From positions 17,253,501 to 17,313,500 of the forward strand of contig NC_088308.1 of the NCBI RefSeq assembly GCF_910592395.1: 60,000 nucleotides of DNA, written 5' to 3'. Positions within the stretch are counted from its first letter, which is position 1, and each line of letters starts with the position of its first letter. Origin of the DNA: Lineus longissimus (taxonomy: Eukaryota > Nemertea > Pilidiophora > Heteronemertea > Lineidae). The position numbers and the translations under genes are program-made. Below the pieces are notes generated by a model. The model saw only the letters and a program-made list of their open reading frames with translations, made no database searches and was not told where the DNA came from. Shown in pieces: positions 11,047 to 23,300 of the stretch.

Positions 11047-12730
11047 CTGCAAAGAGAAAGGAAGAATATGCTTAGTATCAAACTGACTCAATATAATGGT
11101 GTCAATAGCTGATAAACTAGAACCATTTAAGGTATAGACAGACAGAGGACACTTGTTGCATCTGAAGACTTTCATCGCAAATTGAGACACATCCACTTCT
11201 GCCATTCTGAAAATAACTATTATAAAATTATTTGAGAGAAAATATTGCTCATGATATACAGTATGAGGAGAAAAAATGGATTTAAATCCCTTTATTATAG
11301 TTAATGGTAAATGCTACAGCTAAATTGGAACCCTATGGACATCAACACACATGGTTAGCTATTATTGGCAATAACGTGATACCATGACTTGGTAAATTCA
11401 CTCTCTAATACAGCAACAACAATCCACAACAACATTGGTGACAGTGGACATCTCTTATCTCGATTGGCCAGCTTCACCCAGGTGCGGAAAACAGCCCTGA
11501 CCACTCTAGCCTGACCGCGGCCCATTCTCATCAACACTAACAAGATAAACACATACCCTGATATTGCCTAGTTGAATTATCATTGCACACTGTCTCGCTC
11601 CATCTCATCTTGGCCAAGTCTAACCTTGCAATGTCCAAGGGATTCTGAATTTGGTCCGGCAATGCTTTTGCTCTCGACTATTTTACTTTGACCAATTTAT
11701 TCAGTTGCAAGGTATTTCCTTTCTTTTTGAATTATTTCTTTTTCTTTTATTTGTTCATTCACTATTGACCAAAATGTTTATAATTTATTTATTTCTTTAT
11801 ATACATATTTATACTTTATCACCAATGTTGGCAGGACATCCTCTTTATTAGAGGCATGTATTTATATTTTTTGTATATTTTGGACTTTCTTTTTTTCCAC
11901 ACTTCCCTTTCATTTGGAAAGGTCTGATATATTTGTACAAATAGAATAATATCCCAACTGACGTTATTCTCATATCTGACGATGTCAACAACAAGGAAAG
12001 GCTCGAGAAAAAAGTCCAATGATGCTGAAAGGCAACCTCAATATTGAATATAATCGCTGAGTTGCGAGGGAGGAAAAGGAATGTAAAATCTATATTGACA
12101 AAAATAACCCAGAACTTTTGAAATGTCACAAGATATAATCTTAGCTTTGATATGCTCATTCCCAAAGCGAAGACGCGAATATATTCTCCACTAATCTAAC
12201 GTTGATCTTTACTCTTTACAAAATACTGACGCTTGGCCCGTTTTTGAAGTTAAAATAGCCAAGATTGATATTGCCGCAAAATGCCACCGCATCTGCAATA
12301 GGCCTGCATGACGTATCAAAAGTAAAGGTACTTAGAAATAGATATATCAAAACAATTTTATCAGGATATATGATGTAATATTGCTGTAGAAAGAATGTTT
12401 GAGAGATCTTAACCTTAATTTAGCTGTTGTCAAATGTCTAGAGGCCGTCCAATTATTTCTGATGCAACTAACTACATATTTGGCAATGTGTTTTCGAAGG
12501 AATAACAACATACAAAGGAAGTGATAACTTATCTGAACCCTATGTCATCTGGGTTGTCTCTTTGGGCTAAGGTTGTCTTCATAGCGTGCTACTTATACTT
12601 CTGCTTATGCTTGTAGATGTGGCGCTAGCAATCCAACATGCTAAATGTGACCTTGCTGATTTATCTCATGTCAAGGTCAAAGGTGAAGGACAAGCAACAA
12701 TAGTGAAAATATACTAGTGATAAGCTGGTA
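11047..12730. other. Gene-free, AT-rich stretch
   Basis: A very T-rich part at 11690-11900 gives hydrophobic pseudo-peptides in several frames but no coherent protein. Around 12646-12690 there is 'gtgacctt' and 'tcaaggtcaaagg', which could be a decayed relative of the half-site repeats at 10.7 kb. No exon was recognised. Confidence 0.5.
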
Positions 12731-12732
12731 TA

Positions 12733-12907
12733 CAGTGAAACATCCCTTAGCAGACACCTCTCTATTAAGGACAATCTCTCTAAGGACACTAGGTTTGGTC
12801 CAAAATTGGTTGTTTCCATTCAATTTGACATCTTTAAACAGGACACCTCTCTATAAAGGACAGCACTTGTCAGTCCCGAGGGTGTCCTTAATAGAGAGGT
12901 TCTACTG
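12733..12907. mobile_element. Palindromic MITE, pogo/Tigger-like ends (Tc1/mariner superfamily)
   Basis: The left end reads CAGTGAAACATCCCTTAGCA, followed by 'gacacctctctattaaggac'. The right end, read in reverse, gives CAGTAGAACCTCTCTATTAA then 'ggacaccctcggga'. Inner copies of 'ggacacctctctataaagga' give extra internal inverted repeats. CAGTRGAACCTCT-type ends with 'aaggacac' words are typical of non-autonomous pogo/Tigger-like elements in invertebrates. A TA precedes the left end; the right flank reads TC, so the target duplication has decayed or my boundary is off by a base or two. At about 175 bp it has no coding capacity. Confidence 0.75.
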
Positions 12908-14649
12908 TCTTAGACAAATTTTCTCTATCTGCCACAGTCCAAACCAAACTTCGCAGAATTCATATTGGATCATACCACCTCTTCTTATACCATTAATTGC
13001 CAACTGAAGAACTACTATATAATACAAATCACCTTTAATTGCTTCCACTACAAAGGAGAGCGAAGTGTATATCTATATCTAGATACACTCGCTCCTATCA
13101 TTGCCTATATATTATTGGCGCCAATTACTTGCCGGGGAAAGGTAACCAGACGAAGCTGCCTCACACAGAATCCAAAGGTGAACTTTCAGCAGAGGAAGTT
13201 CATGATATAAAGAACAAGTGTTGTCTTTTCATTGATACAACCTGTACTATAGCAAAAGAGAGACTGGTGACAGGGAATTATACCATCTTTGTTATCAAAG
13301 CAGTCGCTTTGATTTAATGAATACACAAAAGCAATCTGTAAACAAACATCACCAGTATTAGCAAAAATTCATAAGCCAGGACAATTTTGGGTCTTAGCCC
13401 TGTCAGTTGTTTACATGTTCTTTGGCATCTTAAATCGCGTTCATGAACTAACTAATCCCTATGTATTATATGACATTCTTTCAGCAAAGAATCTTATCCG
13501 AGACTCACAGAATCTAATCCCAGACTCGCGCAGATTCTAATCCCGGACTCGCGCACAATCACTGTGCATTGCTGCAGCAGACTGCCACCCGCCATAACAG
13601 ACAACCTTTAACATTTGGGACGACTTTAGAGATTTCTGGTTGGAATGAACGATCGTAGCTAGAGTAATCTATAAGGTTAACGCATGTAGATCGAATCTGA
13701 TTGGCAGTCGCAATGGCAGCAATAGAAATAGATTCCAAAAGATGAAGATAAGCCGGATTGAAGTTCTAGTATTCTTAATGCCGAACTGTCAATAAAATAC
13801 TGGCTCTGTTATTCCTAGTTTTCGAAGTGGGCTGCATCAGGGACCATCTATTGCACTAGTCATGCCGATTCACCATCTTCATTTTGTATTCAGTCACCAC
13901 TAACATGACTTAAAAACAGCTCCATAAAAAAAGAAACACAAAAATCGTTTTCATCTCCATTAAAGCCCCTTCATCACTTGCAAAAAACAGCTAATAGGAG
14001 CCAGCCTCCCCAACGTAATATTTTCAACAAGATTCTGGATATATACTAGCAAAGAACATTCTTCCTGATGAAATGCATCACAAACCGCCAAGGAATAAAC
14101 ATCCTCTTAAAAGTACAAGTGGGACCTGAAAGGAAAATATGCTTTTTGCAGATGTTTTGAAAAAATGTTGGATTATCAAAGTACATCATCTCGTGAAAGC
14201 CATTTCAAACAGTCAAACTTGTTTGTGACTGATCCAACTTTGATGTCGTTTTCCTCTTAGAAGGAACGAGCAGGATGACAACAGTTCAGAGAGTTCCGTG
14301 ACATAAGCTTACTCATCTTTTTGAATGACCTTTCTTTGGTCAAGAAAGATCTACACAAAGTGACTACAAGAACTTGAGTTGTTAAATTTGAGTGGTATTT
14401 TTAAAGATATCAACAGCACCAATGACAGCTAGAGGTATTTAACATGTTTTGGGCAGTATAGACAACATTCCTTCACAGACAACTGCACTAACATATCAGC
14501 ACCTCCCTCCATTGACAAATGGAATGATCTCGTTATAGTTCTCGGCAGACGTCAATAGTAGTATAGTTTATATCATCATAAAGACAACAGCAGGCTGTGG
14601 CATCTCATTTGCTAGGTAGCATGGGGCAATCGATGCGCTACAGTCACTC
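12908..14649. other. Gene-free stretch
   Basis: Nothing coherent was found on either strand. Near 13493-13560 the phrase 'cagattctaatcccggactcgcgca' recurs twice in slightly different forms, a short local duplication. Confidence 0.45.
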
Positions 14650-15345
14650 ATGAAGGTCATTGTAATGAGACCTTAAGGTACTTTACAAGGCCATCGTCAG
14701 TGAGATGTAGCTCAAGGAGCTAAACCAGGCCATTGTAATGAGACCTTCACAAGCTTAACAAGGCCATTGACAATAGTTGCTTTTACACGAGGACGGTTCT
14801 AGCCCTCCTTACCTCGAGCCACTTGAAGCCGGATCACCTGTAACTGGTTTTGCGCTGTCTACACGGAGACGGATCAAATCGCCGGCCCCAGGTCAGTTCA
14901 GGCCACTTAAACCACAAACCCGTCGCATGGTGGCGCATGTGACTCTTCTTTCGGTGGAGGTTTGAAAGTTGCATTTTGGTACTGCTGTAATTTGCGCACT
15001 ACTCGATTTTAGTACCGTGCGCAAAGTGACTCGAGGCCAGATCGGTTCTACACAAGAGATTAAGCGTCTTGAAGTGGCTCCAACCCGCCTCAAGTGACTC
15101 GAGACTGCAGTGCTAACGCGCCTCGGGTCAGGTCACTTGGAGACGGTTCTGATTTTGTTCTACACGGTAAAAATTATCCTGACCCGCCTCGAGCTGGCTC
15201 GAAACCGGTTCCAACTGTCCTCGTGTAGAACGGGCTAGTGAGACCCTAAGCCTAAGGAGCTACACAAGTTCATTTTGTCTGTGGGAGGTTGTTGTTGTTG
15301 ATTCCCTAAGGTGCTAGAAAACGTCATTGTTAGTGCGACGTTGAG
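14650..15345 (+). repeat. Degenerate 33-40 bp tandem array, interrupted by a MITE
   Basis: Left part: 'aaggccattgtaatgagacctt'-like units start near 14653, 14687, 14727 and 14760. After the inserted element the same words resume: 'ctagtgagaccctaag', 'cctaaggagctacacaag' and, near 15320, 'cattgttagtgcgac'. The words 'caaggagctaaacc' (left) and 'taaggagctacac' (right) match, so both sides belong to one array. Confidence 0.6.
14784..15227. mobile_element. GC-rich inverted-repeat element (unclassified MITE, about 444 bp)
   Basis: The left end reads 'tacacgaggacggtt'; the right end in reverse complement reads 'tacacgaggacagtt'. Further imperfect symmetry continues inward ('ctcgagccac' against 'gagctggctcga'). 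'tctacacg'-like words also recur internally near 14858, 15048 and 15158. It is clearly GC-richer than its surroundings and contains many 'ctcgag', 'gactcgag' and 'cctcgagctgg' words. No frame encodes a transposase. I saw no clear target-site duplication, so the superfamily is open. Confidence 0.7.
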
Positions 15346-15474
15346 GAGTCAAGGTCAACATTAAGCACATTACTTGCCAGCTCCTATTCATTAATTACAT
15401 CAAAAGTTGGGAATACCAAGAAGGTCCTCTTTACCTAAATGCTGTTTTATCCTTTACTTGCTGTTTTTCTTCAG

Positions 15475-15602
15475 AAATCATTAGTAAGTTACGTTCACCG
15501 TTCGTGAACTGGCCAGAGGAAGAAATGGAACGCATCCAAACCACTTGGTCTGCAGTCAAGAAGATGAAGAAGCTTGACTCAGTGATAGACCACACCTGTT
15601 GA
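15475..15602 (+). CDS. Candidate terminal coding exon, protein unidentified
   Basis: A strong pyrimidine tract and acceptor ('tgctgtttttcttcag') precede it. After two bases completing a codon, 41 codons run to TGA at 15600-15602. The peptide is hydrophilic and protein-like: IISKLRSPFVNWPEEEMERI, then QTTWSAVKKMKKLDSVIDHTC. The charged, Trp-containing helix-like composition is unlike the surrounding AT-rich noise. I cannot assign a family; the MERIQTTWSAVKK part superficially resembles the start of a globin fold but is too short to claim. No partner exon was found upstream. It could also be a chance open stretch next to a good-looking acceptor. Confidence 0.35.
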
Positions 15603-17740
15603 TTATGGTAGAGGAAAGCCTGTAGTACATTCTACAGGAAACATAAGAGTTTTGCATTGGTTTTCTGGGGTAAACTTAACTTGAACCGGACAAGAGCTTT
15701 GGCAGACATGACAAAGGGGTTGTCTCAGGGTATATGAAATCAAGGTACAATTCATAGGTATGTCAAGAACATTTGTCTTGTGGTTAGGTAATTGCATGAG
15801 ATGCTCCCCTGGCAGATGCCAGAGGATGGTGCTGTCCCCCAGGACAATGCTGCAGGTATGAACTCTAACACTGCAACGGTTGAACTGTCTGGCGCCATTC
15901 AACCCATCGCCCAAGTTACAAAACGTGTTCTTCTCTCCTGTCTATTTGAAAAACCTTGTTAATTCTGTTTAATAATTTGTGCACACCTGATCAGCGTTGC
16001 CGGCAGCTCAAGGAATATTGCTTTTGCTTGACTGTTTCTGCACAATGAGGAAATCTGCTCTGAAAGAACTGGTCTACCTGTCAAAACAACTCAAGAACTT
16101 GCCATCAATTTTATCTAACTAAGCGAGGAAGCAACAGGTGAGCTTGAATCCTATCTCTACCTGAACACATCAAGGTGTGCAGCTTCTCCCCACAACTTGA
16201 TCCAGACAGTCTGATCTGCGCAGCAACCACCGCCAGGAATAAACAAGGTGTGAGGAATCAAAAGAAAAAGTAAAGAACCAAGTTTCGTGCGCTGAAGAAG
16301 GAGACATAATTAAACATTGACTAGACCAAGGTCTCAAAGAGAGATAGCAGATGCACTCGGAGTTATCGCGATCAGATTCCACGCTTCAGTCACTTGTTCA
16401 TTCACAGTATAGTTTGTAGATCACGTGATACACTTTGTAGCTGACTTTGTGATGTCAAAATGAGCTGATAGATGCCTTGGAGATGTACCTTTACTTTCAA
16501 GAGCAACTGTCCTGGTTTTCTACTAAAGCCTAAGAGAAAATGATACCTGCATTCGTTTTGGCAGGGAGAATATCACTCTGCAACTCACAACCATGTCAGA
16601 AAGTACTTTACAAAAGGATTACCAAACTTGAAAGGTTAATGTTTTATCACATTCTAAATTTTAACCTTTTTTAGTCGTTTAGTACAGTCAAGAATATCTA
16701 TATACATATTCTCTAATGGGAATCACAATTGTTGTAAGTCCTGCTTATTTTTTGAATGCCAGTATTATGAAAGTGCATCACACTTCAAACATCAGGGGAG
16801 TTTCACTGCATTTTTGCAGACAGGAACCAGGATGGTAAACTGTGGGGGAGGATGGCTATTGTGAGAAATCATGCCACACCTGAATACATCGAATATACTA
16901 ATAACATTTTTTTTTATGCATAAGGTGCATTAGGTTAATAAAGTTTCACAATACCATAGCATACTTTTCATATATGCATAACTAGTGCCCGCAGTGGCAT
17001 CAAAGCTTCCGCTAAGTTAGCACCAAGTGTCAGAGGTAATGGATTGCTAATGCTAGCTCAAGGAACAAGCCATGTAGGTCTAACTACCTAAGAGTAAAAC
17101 AGGTGTGGGGCCCTAGGTCAGAGCAGGTAGACTAGAGAGCAACTTTACTGCAGCCATCGCCAAGTTTGAAACCTGTATTTTTGCAAACTTGCGTTGTCAT
17201 TTCAAGCAATGTTTTGACAAGTGTCGGCTGGCAAAAAAGCAATATTTACACCAAGGCCGCCTACGTTTGCATCCCTGGGGATACACAGTTAAGAAATACT
17301 GGCGTTTTTTTAGCGGTAAGCATTAAACGGGAACTGGTATTGAACGGTAAAGCACAGTTTGAAGTATTATTAGCGGTAAGTTGAGAAGCAGAGAGGTGTT
17401 ACTTTCAGAATAGGAGGCATATCATTGTTGTATTGAAATCTATCGACCGACTTCCCACACGACGAAAGCCGACTGGGGGACTAACTATAGGTCTATGAAC
17501 TTTAAGGTCATGGTAAGAGACTATTATGTCTTCAGTGACATGATATTGCAATCAAGAGATGAATGCAATATGTGTCTAAGATGAGCAATTTAGTGTTCCA
17601 TGCACTGTCAAACACCCCCTTTCATCACCGACTGAAGAGTTTTGTTGTTGTCACAGGAAAAAAGCTAGTCTGCTGGAGGCGGTGACAGATCAGTTAGCAT
17701 AGCGTGTAACCTGTGAATACTCCAGTTTCACTATTCTAAG
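15603..17740. other. Gene-free stretch
   Basis: No exon or repeat family was recognised. If 15475-15602 is a real terminal exon, the start of this region would be its 3' UTR, but I see no convincing AATAAA within the first 350 bp. Frames on the minus strand (for example 15603-15914) lack motifs. Confidence 0.4.
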
Positions 17741-17912
17741 ACCGGTGTGACAGCGGATATAGTCCCCCTTGAGTCATAGTCCGGTAGCATTGTATTTGAC
17801 CAAATAAGCAGCATGATCTATTGTACCGCTAAACCTAACCAAAACATATAGCAATGCGGGCTATTGTTACACGGACTATCAGCCCTAGGACTACTATCCC
17901 CGCCACACCGGT
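17741..17912. mobile_element. CCGGTGTG-ended MITE, copy 1
   Basis: Ends are 'accggtgtgacagcggatat' and, in reverse complement, 'accggtgtggcggggatag', followed by 'agtcc' words on both sides. A second copy, inverted, is at 51147-51316. Shared internal blocks include 'tagtccggtagcattgtat', 'agcagcatgatctattgta' and 'tagcaatgcgggctattgtt'. There is no coding capacity. The flanks do not show an obvious target duplication. Confidence 0.85.
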
Positions 17913-20354
17913 TCTGAATATTCAATTCAAGCCGAATATTGACAATAAGCAATCTTAAGCCGAACAACGCCCTCAACCCATGTGTTGGTGTCAATGTACA
18001 ATTCTAACATTGTCTAACTAGTGCACTGCAGTCAGGTGTATCCTGTATCCCCCCATTCCAAACTCATATCAGTTGCTCAAAAGAAAAATCTTCCGCAGTT
18101 TTGTAAACGCAAACATTGCATTCTTTGCCATTTTTTGCCTGACGCAATCTCCAGTGCAAGGGAGTATATTATATATACTTCTCGGGAAATATACGAGTAA
18201 CCTTAACTCTTGGTATCTCGTAAACAGCACTATCTTCCAAAATTGCCTTCCATGTTTTTGCAAAGTGAAACTTTGTTCGGAAAGATGCAAGAGTTATTCC
18301 GAAAAAGAACCCCATTTTTTTTCTTTTTCTCGGGGATTTAACACCTGAGTTTTCAACTCCCTTGACCCCTATCTGACTAGGGGGGGGGGGACTGGGCCAG
18401 ATGGTTTATCAGCCCTTGCATGTTGCTAGCAAGCAATAGCAGCTTTTTGCCATGCAAGCTTTTATTCAGATGCAAACAAATCTAGCCAATACTTAATCCA
18501 ACAGACTATTTCCTTGCTCTCCTCCCCTGCAGGATTGATGCGCAGTGAAGGAGATTTTCTGACTTTACCAGTATTGATCGAAGTTTGGCAATCATTGTCA
18601 TACATACTACTGACAGCAGACAACGATGTATTAATTACATTGCGATCGTCTGATTGATTTGATTCGCCTGGCTCAGAACCAATTATCAACCAGACAGTAT
18701 GAGCATGTCAGCTGATCATATCAAGAAATGCCAAGAAGCTGGAACATCAACTCAAGGCAGATCTAATGTTTAGAAAGTTAATAATTTAATCTCAAACCAT
18801 CAGAAAGTGGTCTCAAACTCTTTTACAATGTCTGTGGCTGGCATGAGTCAAGAGATGTTGTCATCAATCCTGGCCATGTTCCATAATAGTCCCAAATCAA
18901 AAATTCGAATTTGAATTGAAAATTTTCAATGACGCACTGAAATAAATTTCAACGTTCAAGACTACTTTCATTGCATTCGCTTACATAGTAACTGCACTTC
19001 TACCATGTTCATTTCAAATAAGGGGCCAACCAGTAGACACTTGTAAACAAGGCGCAAACGAATTTAGCCCTTAAAGAGTTAAAGCTAGAGATCCTCCAAG
19101 ATTCATTACCCGAGTCAAAAAGTCCCATTCCTTTTGGTCCTAATGGGATTCGCAGCCGTAGAGGATCACATAAAAAGAGCTATTTGTTTGCAGCCCGGCT
19201 ATTAGCTACCTACTGATGTGCAGGCATCTTATAATGCATTGTATTGATTGACAATAATCTGGAGTCATCGGTGTACATCAAAGAAGATTACAATTACATG
19301 GCAACATGACGACAGGCTTCCAGTTTCCATGCTCTGGTTTTGTGTTGTGATTAGCTGATCGAAGACCCTTTTCATGTTGAGATCAGATCAGAGATGTATT
19401 TGCCTCTAAGAGAAATGCTTGTCAATTGTTTCGAGATATCATATCAAAATGTACGTCTAATTATCTTTACAGAGGGTTCGACTCATGAAAGAATGCTGGC
19501 AATTAAACATCATCCTTCAGGGATGGTAGTAAGGAAAACTAATTTCGTAAATGTCGCCTCAAACATGCTAAAACATGCTGACAACCTTCACAGCAAAAGC
19601 TCTAATGTTTGCTCTAAATTCTTGAAACAACCCATCAGGTCAATACAGATCTATAGTCTTAGATTCTCACTATCACCATCACTTTATCCTCCCCCACAAC
19701 CGACATCTCTATATAATACCAATCAGTGTCAATTTCCACTCCAGAATGGTTTCAGACGGTAAGCTTGATCAGGCAAAGGAAATCTTACAACAATCTTACC
19801 CTGACCTTCTGAAAGGTTGTGGGAGTCAATCTGTTACCGGGATTGAATTTGATAAATCCAATTGTCAGACACATGACCTGTATCATGAGCGACGGGCCTG
19901 AACTATTGGAATTACAGATATGATATCATGGATATGGATCACGTAAGGAAAAGTCTTCTCCAACTTCCTAGACTCGGTTTCGGGTTTCTAGCCACCCACA
20001 AAGAATTATGTAGACACTATCAGCTAACTTTATCATAGTTTGTCTAAGTCGTTTACAAAAGTTTCAACAAAAAACTGCCTACTTGCACTATTTCCACCAA
20101 ATCGAAATATTATCGGTGAGCAGAAAGCACAAACTTTTAAAAGCACACCATAAACTGCCATAAGATACGAACAGGAAACTACGGCAACAAAATTATTACT
20201 TCTTCTTATAAATTTGAAGTCCTATTCAAATTACTTATATAAAATCTGTTGCCTGAGAAAGAAATATCATTAAGATTTCGAAAAAGCCCCACAGGGAAGA
20301 TCGTTTTTTAAAGTCAAAGAAATGCGATTAGTAAAATGCGAAAAGGACTAACTC
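17913..20354. other. Gene-free stretch
   Basis: There is a nine-base G run at 18380. A 122-codon open frame at 19394-19762 has no recognisable domain and no supporting splice sites. Nothing else was identified. Confidence 0.45.
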
Positions 20355-20374
20355 AATATATATATATATATATG
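20355..20374. repeat. (TA)n microsatellite with adjacent palindrome
   Basis: About ten AT dinucleotides are followed at once by the perfect palindrome 'tcggatatccga'. Confidence 0.9.
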
Positions 20375-23300
20375 TCGGATATCCGATATCCCATAAAATC
20401 CCATTTTAATAATGACATGGGACCAGCAGATATAATCAATAAAGTATTGAAATAAAGCAACAGTTGACCTTTTTGACTTATACATCAGAATTTTTGTGCA
20501 ATATGTTTTCAAAATGTACCTTAAGGTAGACCAAAGGGAACCTGGGGGACTGTCGATCTAGAAAGGCTGGCACTAAAGCCAGCTGTGGCTTGAGTGAATT
20601 GACATGGTTTACACAGGACAGGGTTGGCTCTTTTGTCACCTCTGGTTGAAATCCTGGACATATCCTTGATGTTGCTGCAATTATCCCAACACTTGGTAAT
20701 GGGAAGGCTTGTTTCTAGTTGCTATAGAATGCATAAATTCTTTCCCAAATCATTTTAAAAGGAAGATCCGCCCAAAACAACACCGGTAAATGACAAAATC
20801 TTCAATATACTATGTACATTTACCAATTCTTCAAGCAGCCAAATTTGCTTCTGGACCTTTATAACGGAACTCGGCCTTTGAATTGTGGTTTAGATACCTG
20901 CTTGTGCGTCATTCTCCAGAATACTTGATAGCGTTCCACAATATACATATCACAGCAATGAAGCTACCGTGTTACTGTCATTCGCCTATTTATTGGTTAT
21001 TTGTTTTCTACCGCGAGAGTTCACCTTCAATCTCAAGAGACTATTGTGCATCGCTGTATAAAATATGTGTATTATTCAGGTATATTTGACATGACGCATT
21101 GGAGATTCGGTCTTTAGGAAACATGGAGGGAATATAAAAAACGATGGAACGATGCATCACAGAACAAGCTTTTCTGACAGCCTTCAGACACCTACAAGAC
21201 GCACCACCTTGTAGCAAACGCATAAATACCTATGGTTTAACCCTTTAAACGTTTGAAATGAGAGTATGAGTACTGTAACAATTGTAATGTACTTTCCCAA
21301 TGTCAAGGTCAGATTATTTCTGTCAAGATGAATCTATGACAAACAACTGATGTTCCTACAGACACACTTTTTTTGCACTTTATAAAAATCAAGATAACTG
21401 CAATAAAAATTGCTTGACTGCAGAGTTATTCTGTTTATTTGCTACACTTTATTTCATGTACTTACAAGTTAACATTATTGCACAACAGCAAGAAATCAGG
21501 GTTGATATTCATGCAGAAGATTGACCCGACCAATACTTCCCCTGAAGCAGGGGATGCGGAAGCCTATTTATAGAGAATTTGCACGCCTTATGTCTGAATC
21601 AAGCATGGAATACCCAGAAATTGTGAGACATTGGTTTAATGAATCATTCACTAAAGAAACATTACATAATCCAATGGCATCAGGACAAATATCGTCAGCC
21701 ATGTACCACTAAATTATATAGGAGTGTTTTCACTAAAAGCACTAGCATAGGGCAACCGATTTCACCAATCTCAGTTAATTGGCCCCTGCTTCATTAGATT
21801 CAATATCTATAAGAGTACATCTATATGATCAAGACAACTGCAAATATTAGTTGTCACTTTGACAAAAATCTACAAATAGATATTTTGTTTTTAACCAATG
21901 CAATTCAGGTTGCAATTTGGATCATGTGCATGGATGATGTCCTGTGTGCATTTCGTCGTCACGATATTCAAGAATGGCTTCGATGCAACAGCACTTCATC
22001 TGAAATTTACATTTCATATTGAACGACAGTTTTATGCCATTTATCTGGATTCACACCTGGCTGTTGGAGGCTTGGTGCAGCTAAGTTCAGGGAATGGCAA
22101 ATATGCATGTATGGAATATTTTTGACATTTCATGGTACGACCACAGGTCAAAAGCCATGAAAATACTGAAAGATAATTTCCTAGACATGCAGGTACATAA
22201 ATGTAAACATAGTAGAATTCACTGTCAGTTGTCAAGTCAGAGGTAGTACACCAGTAGTGAATGTTTATTGCATCTTGCCGATATTGATACTGTATACCAG
22301 CAAACTTTCATGTCTCTCTTTTTTGTCAGTTGCAAGAAAAAACTAATTTTCGACGCAATCAATGAAATAACAAGCTAAGGGGATGCTGATGAAAGGCTGT
22401 TAATTGTAAACTGCCAAATTTTCATGTCTGCTTATTTCTCTTTTGACAAAGTACAGAAATCTCTTCAAATGCTTTTGGGACCTATTGTCAGTGACTAAAA
22501 ATCTTCTCTTTTTGACTATCTGTTGCATATGAGAGTTTAATTTGAGGACGAAAAGTTGAGGTAACATTAGTCGCTCCCGAAATAATCATCAGTGTGTGCT
22601 GGTCTTGACACCAAAAATATGAAAGAGAACTATAATGCCTTATGTTATCTGATGGGTGAGAAAAAAAGGATATTTGCACCTCAGGACCAAGTTTATGTTA
22701 GTAGAACAAAGTTTCTGCTCCTTTCAAAAAGAAGAAAAATATTGACCGGATAATGCTGAGAAAGGATGTAACCATTGGTGAGACATGAATGGAACGGAAA
22801 TGCTATATTTATGTCGGTTTCCACGACTTCAACCAATTTACGTCACAAAGAATTTAGATATGAAAAGCCATTCAGACAAGACATCAAACTGGAGGCATTT
22901 ATATCGACCACAGAAACCACAAAACATGTTAAGACGCCTGGAATTATGTAAGAAAGACAATATAAGTTATTGAAAAAGTGTCAAGTTGGCGTTGATCCTC
23001 AAGATAGATCTATTTTGAGGCGAAGACATTGGTAAAGTTCCCTCCCGCACCGCCTACGCCGTAACGCAAATCATTGTTCTCGAGGAAGACGATCGTATTT
23101 AAGTCTTCCCATGCAAAGTAACCCACTCCAAAGTCAATTTTATCGGAGAAAATTTCATCAGAACCCCGCGAGGGAGATATCTTTTTCTTAGCCAAAACAT
23201 AATACAGCAACACAAATACTTTATCAGAGAAACTCGGAGGAACCAATATAAACATTTGCTTCCATTCATAGGATTATGAACCTTTGTTTTAACGTCATTC

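Noticed and set aside
22985-23255. Minus-strand protein-like stretch ending FLENNDLRYGVGGAGG
   Set aside because: It looks coding by eye, but I could not find a good acceptor or family; left as an unsupported impression.
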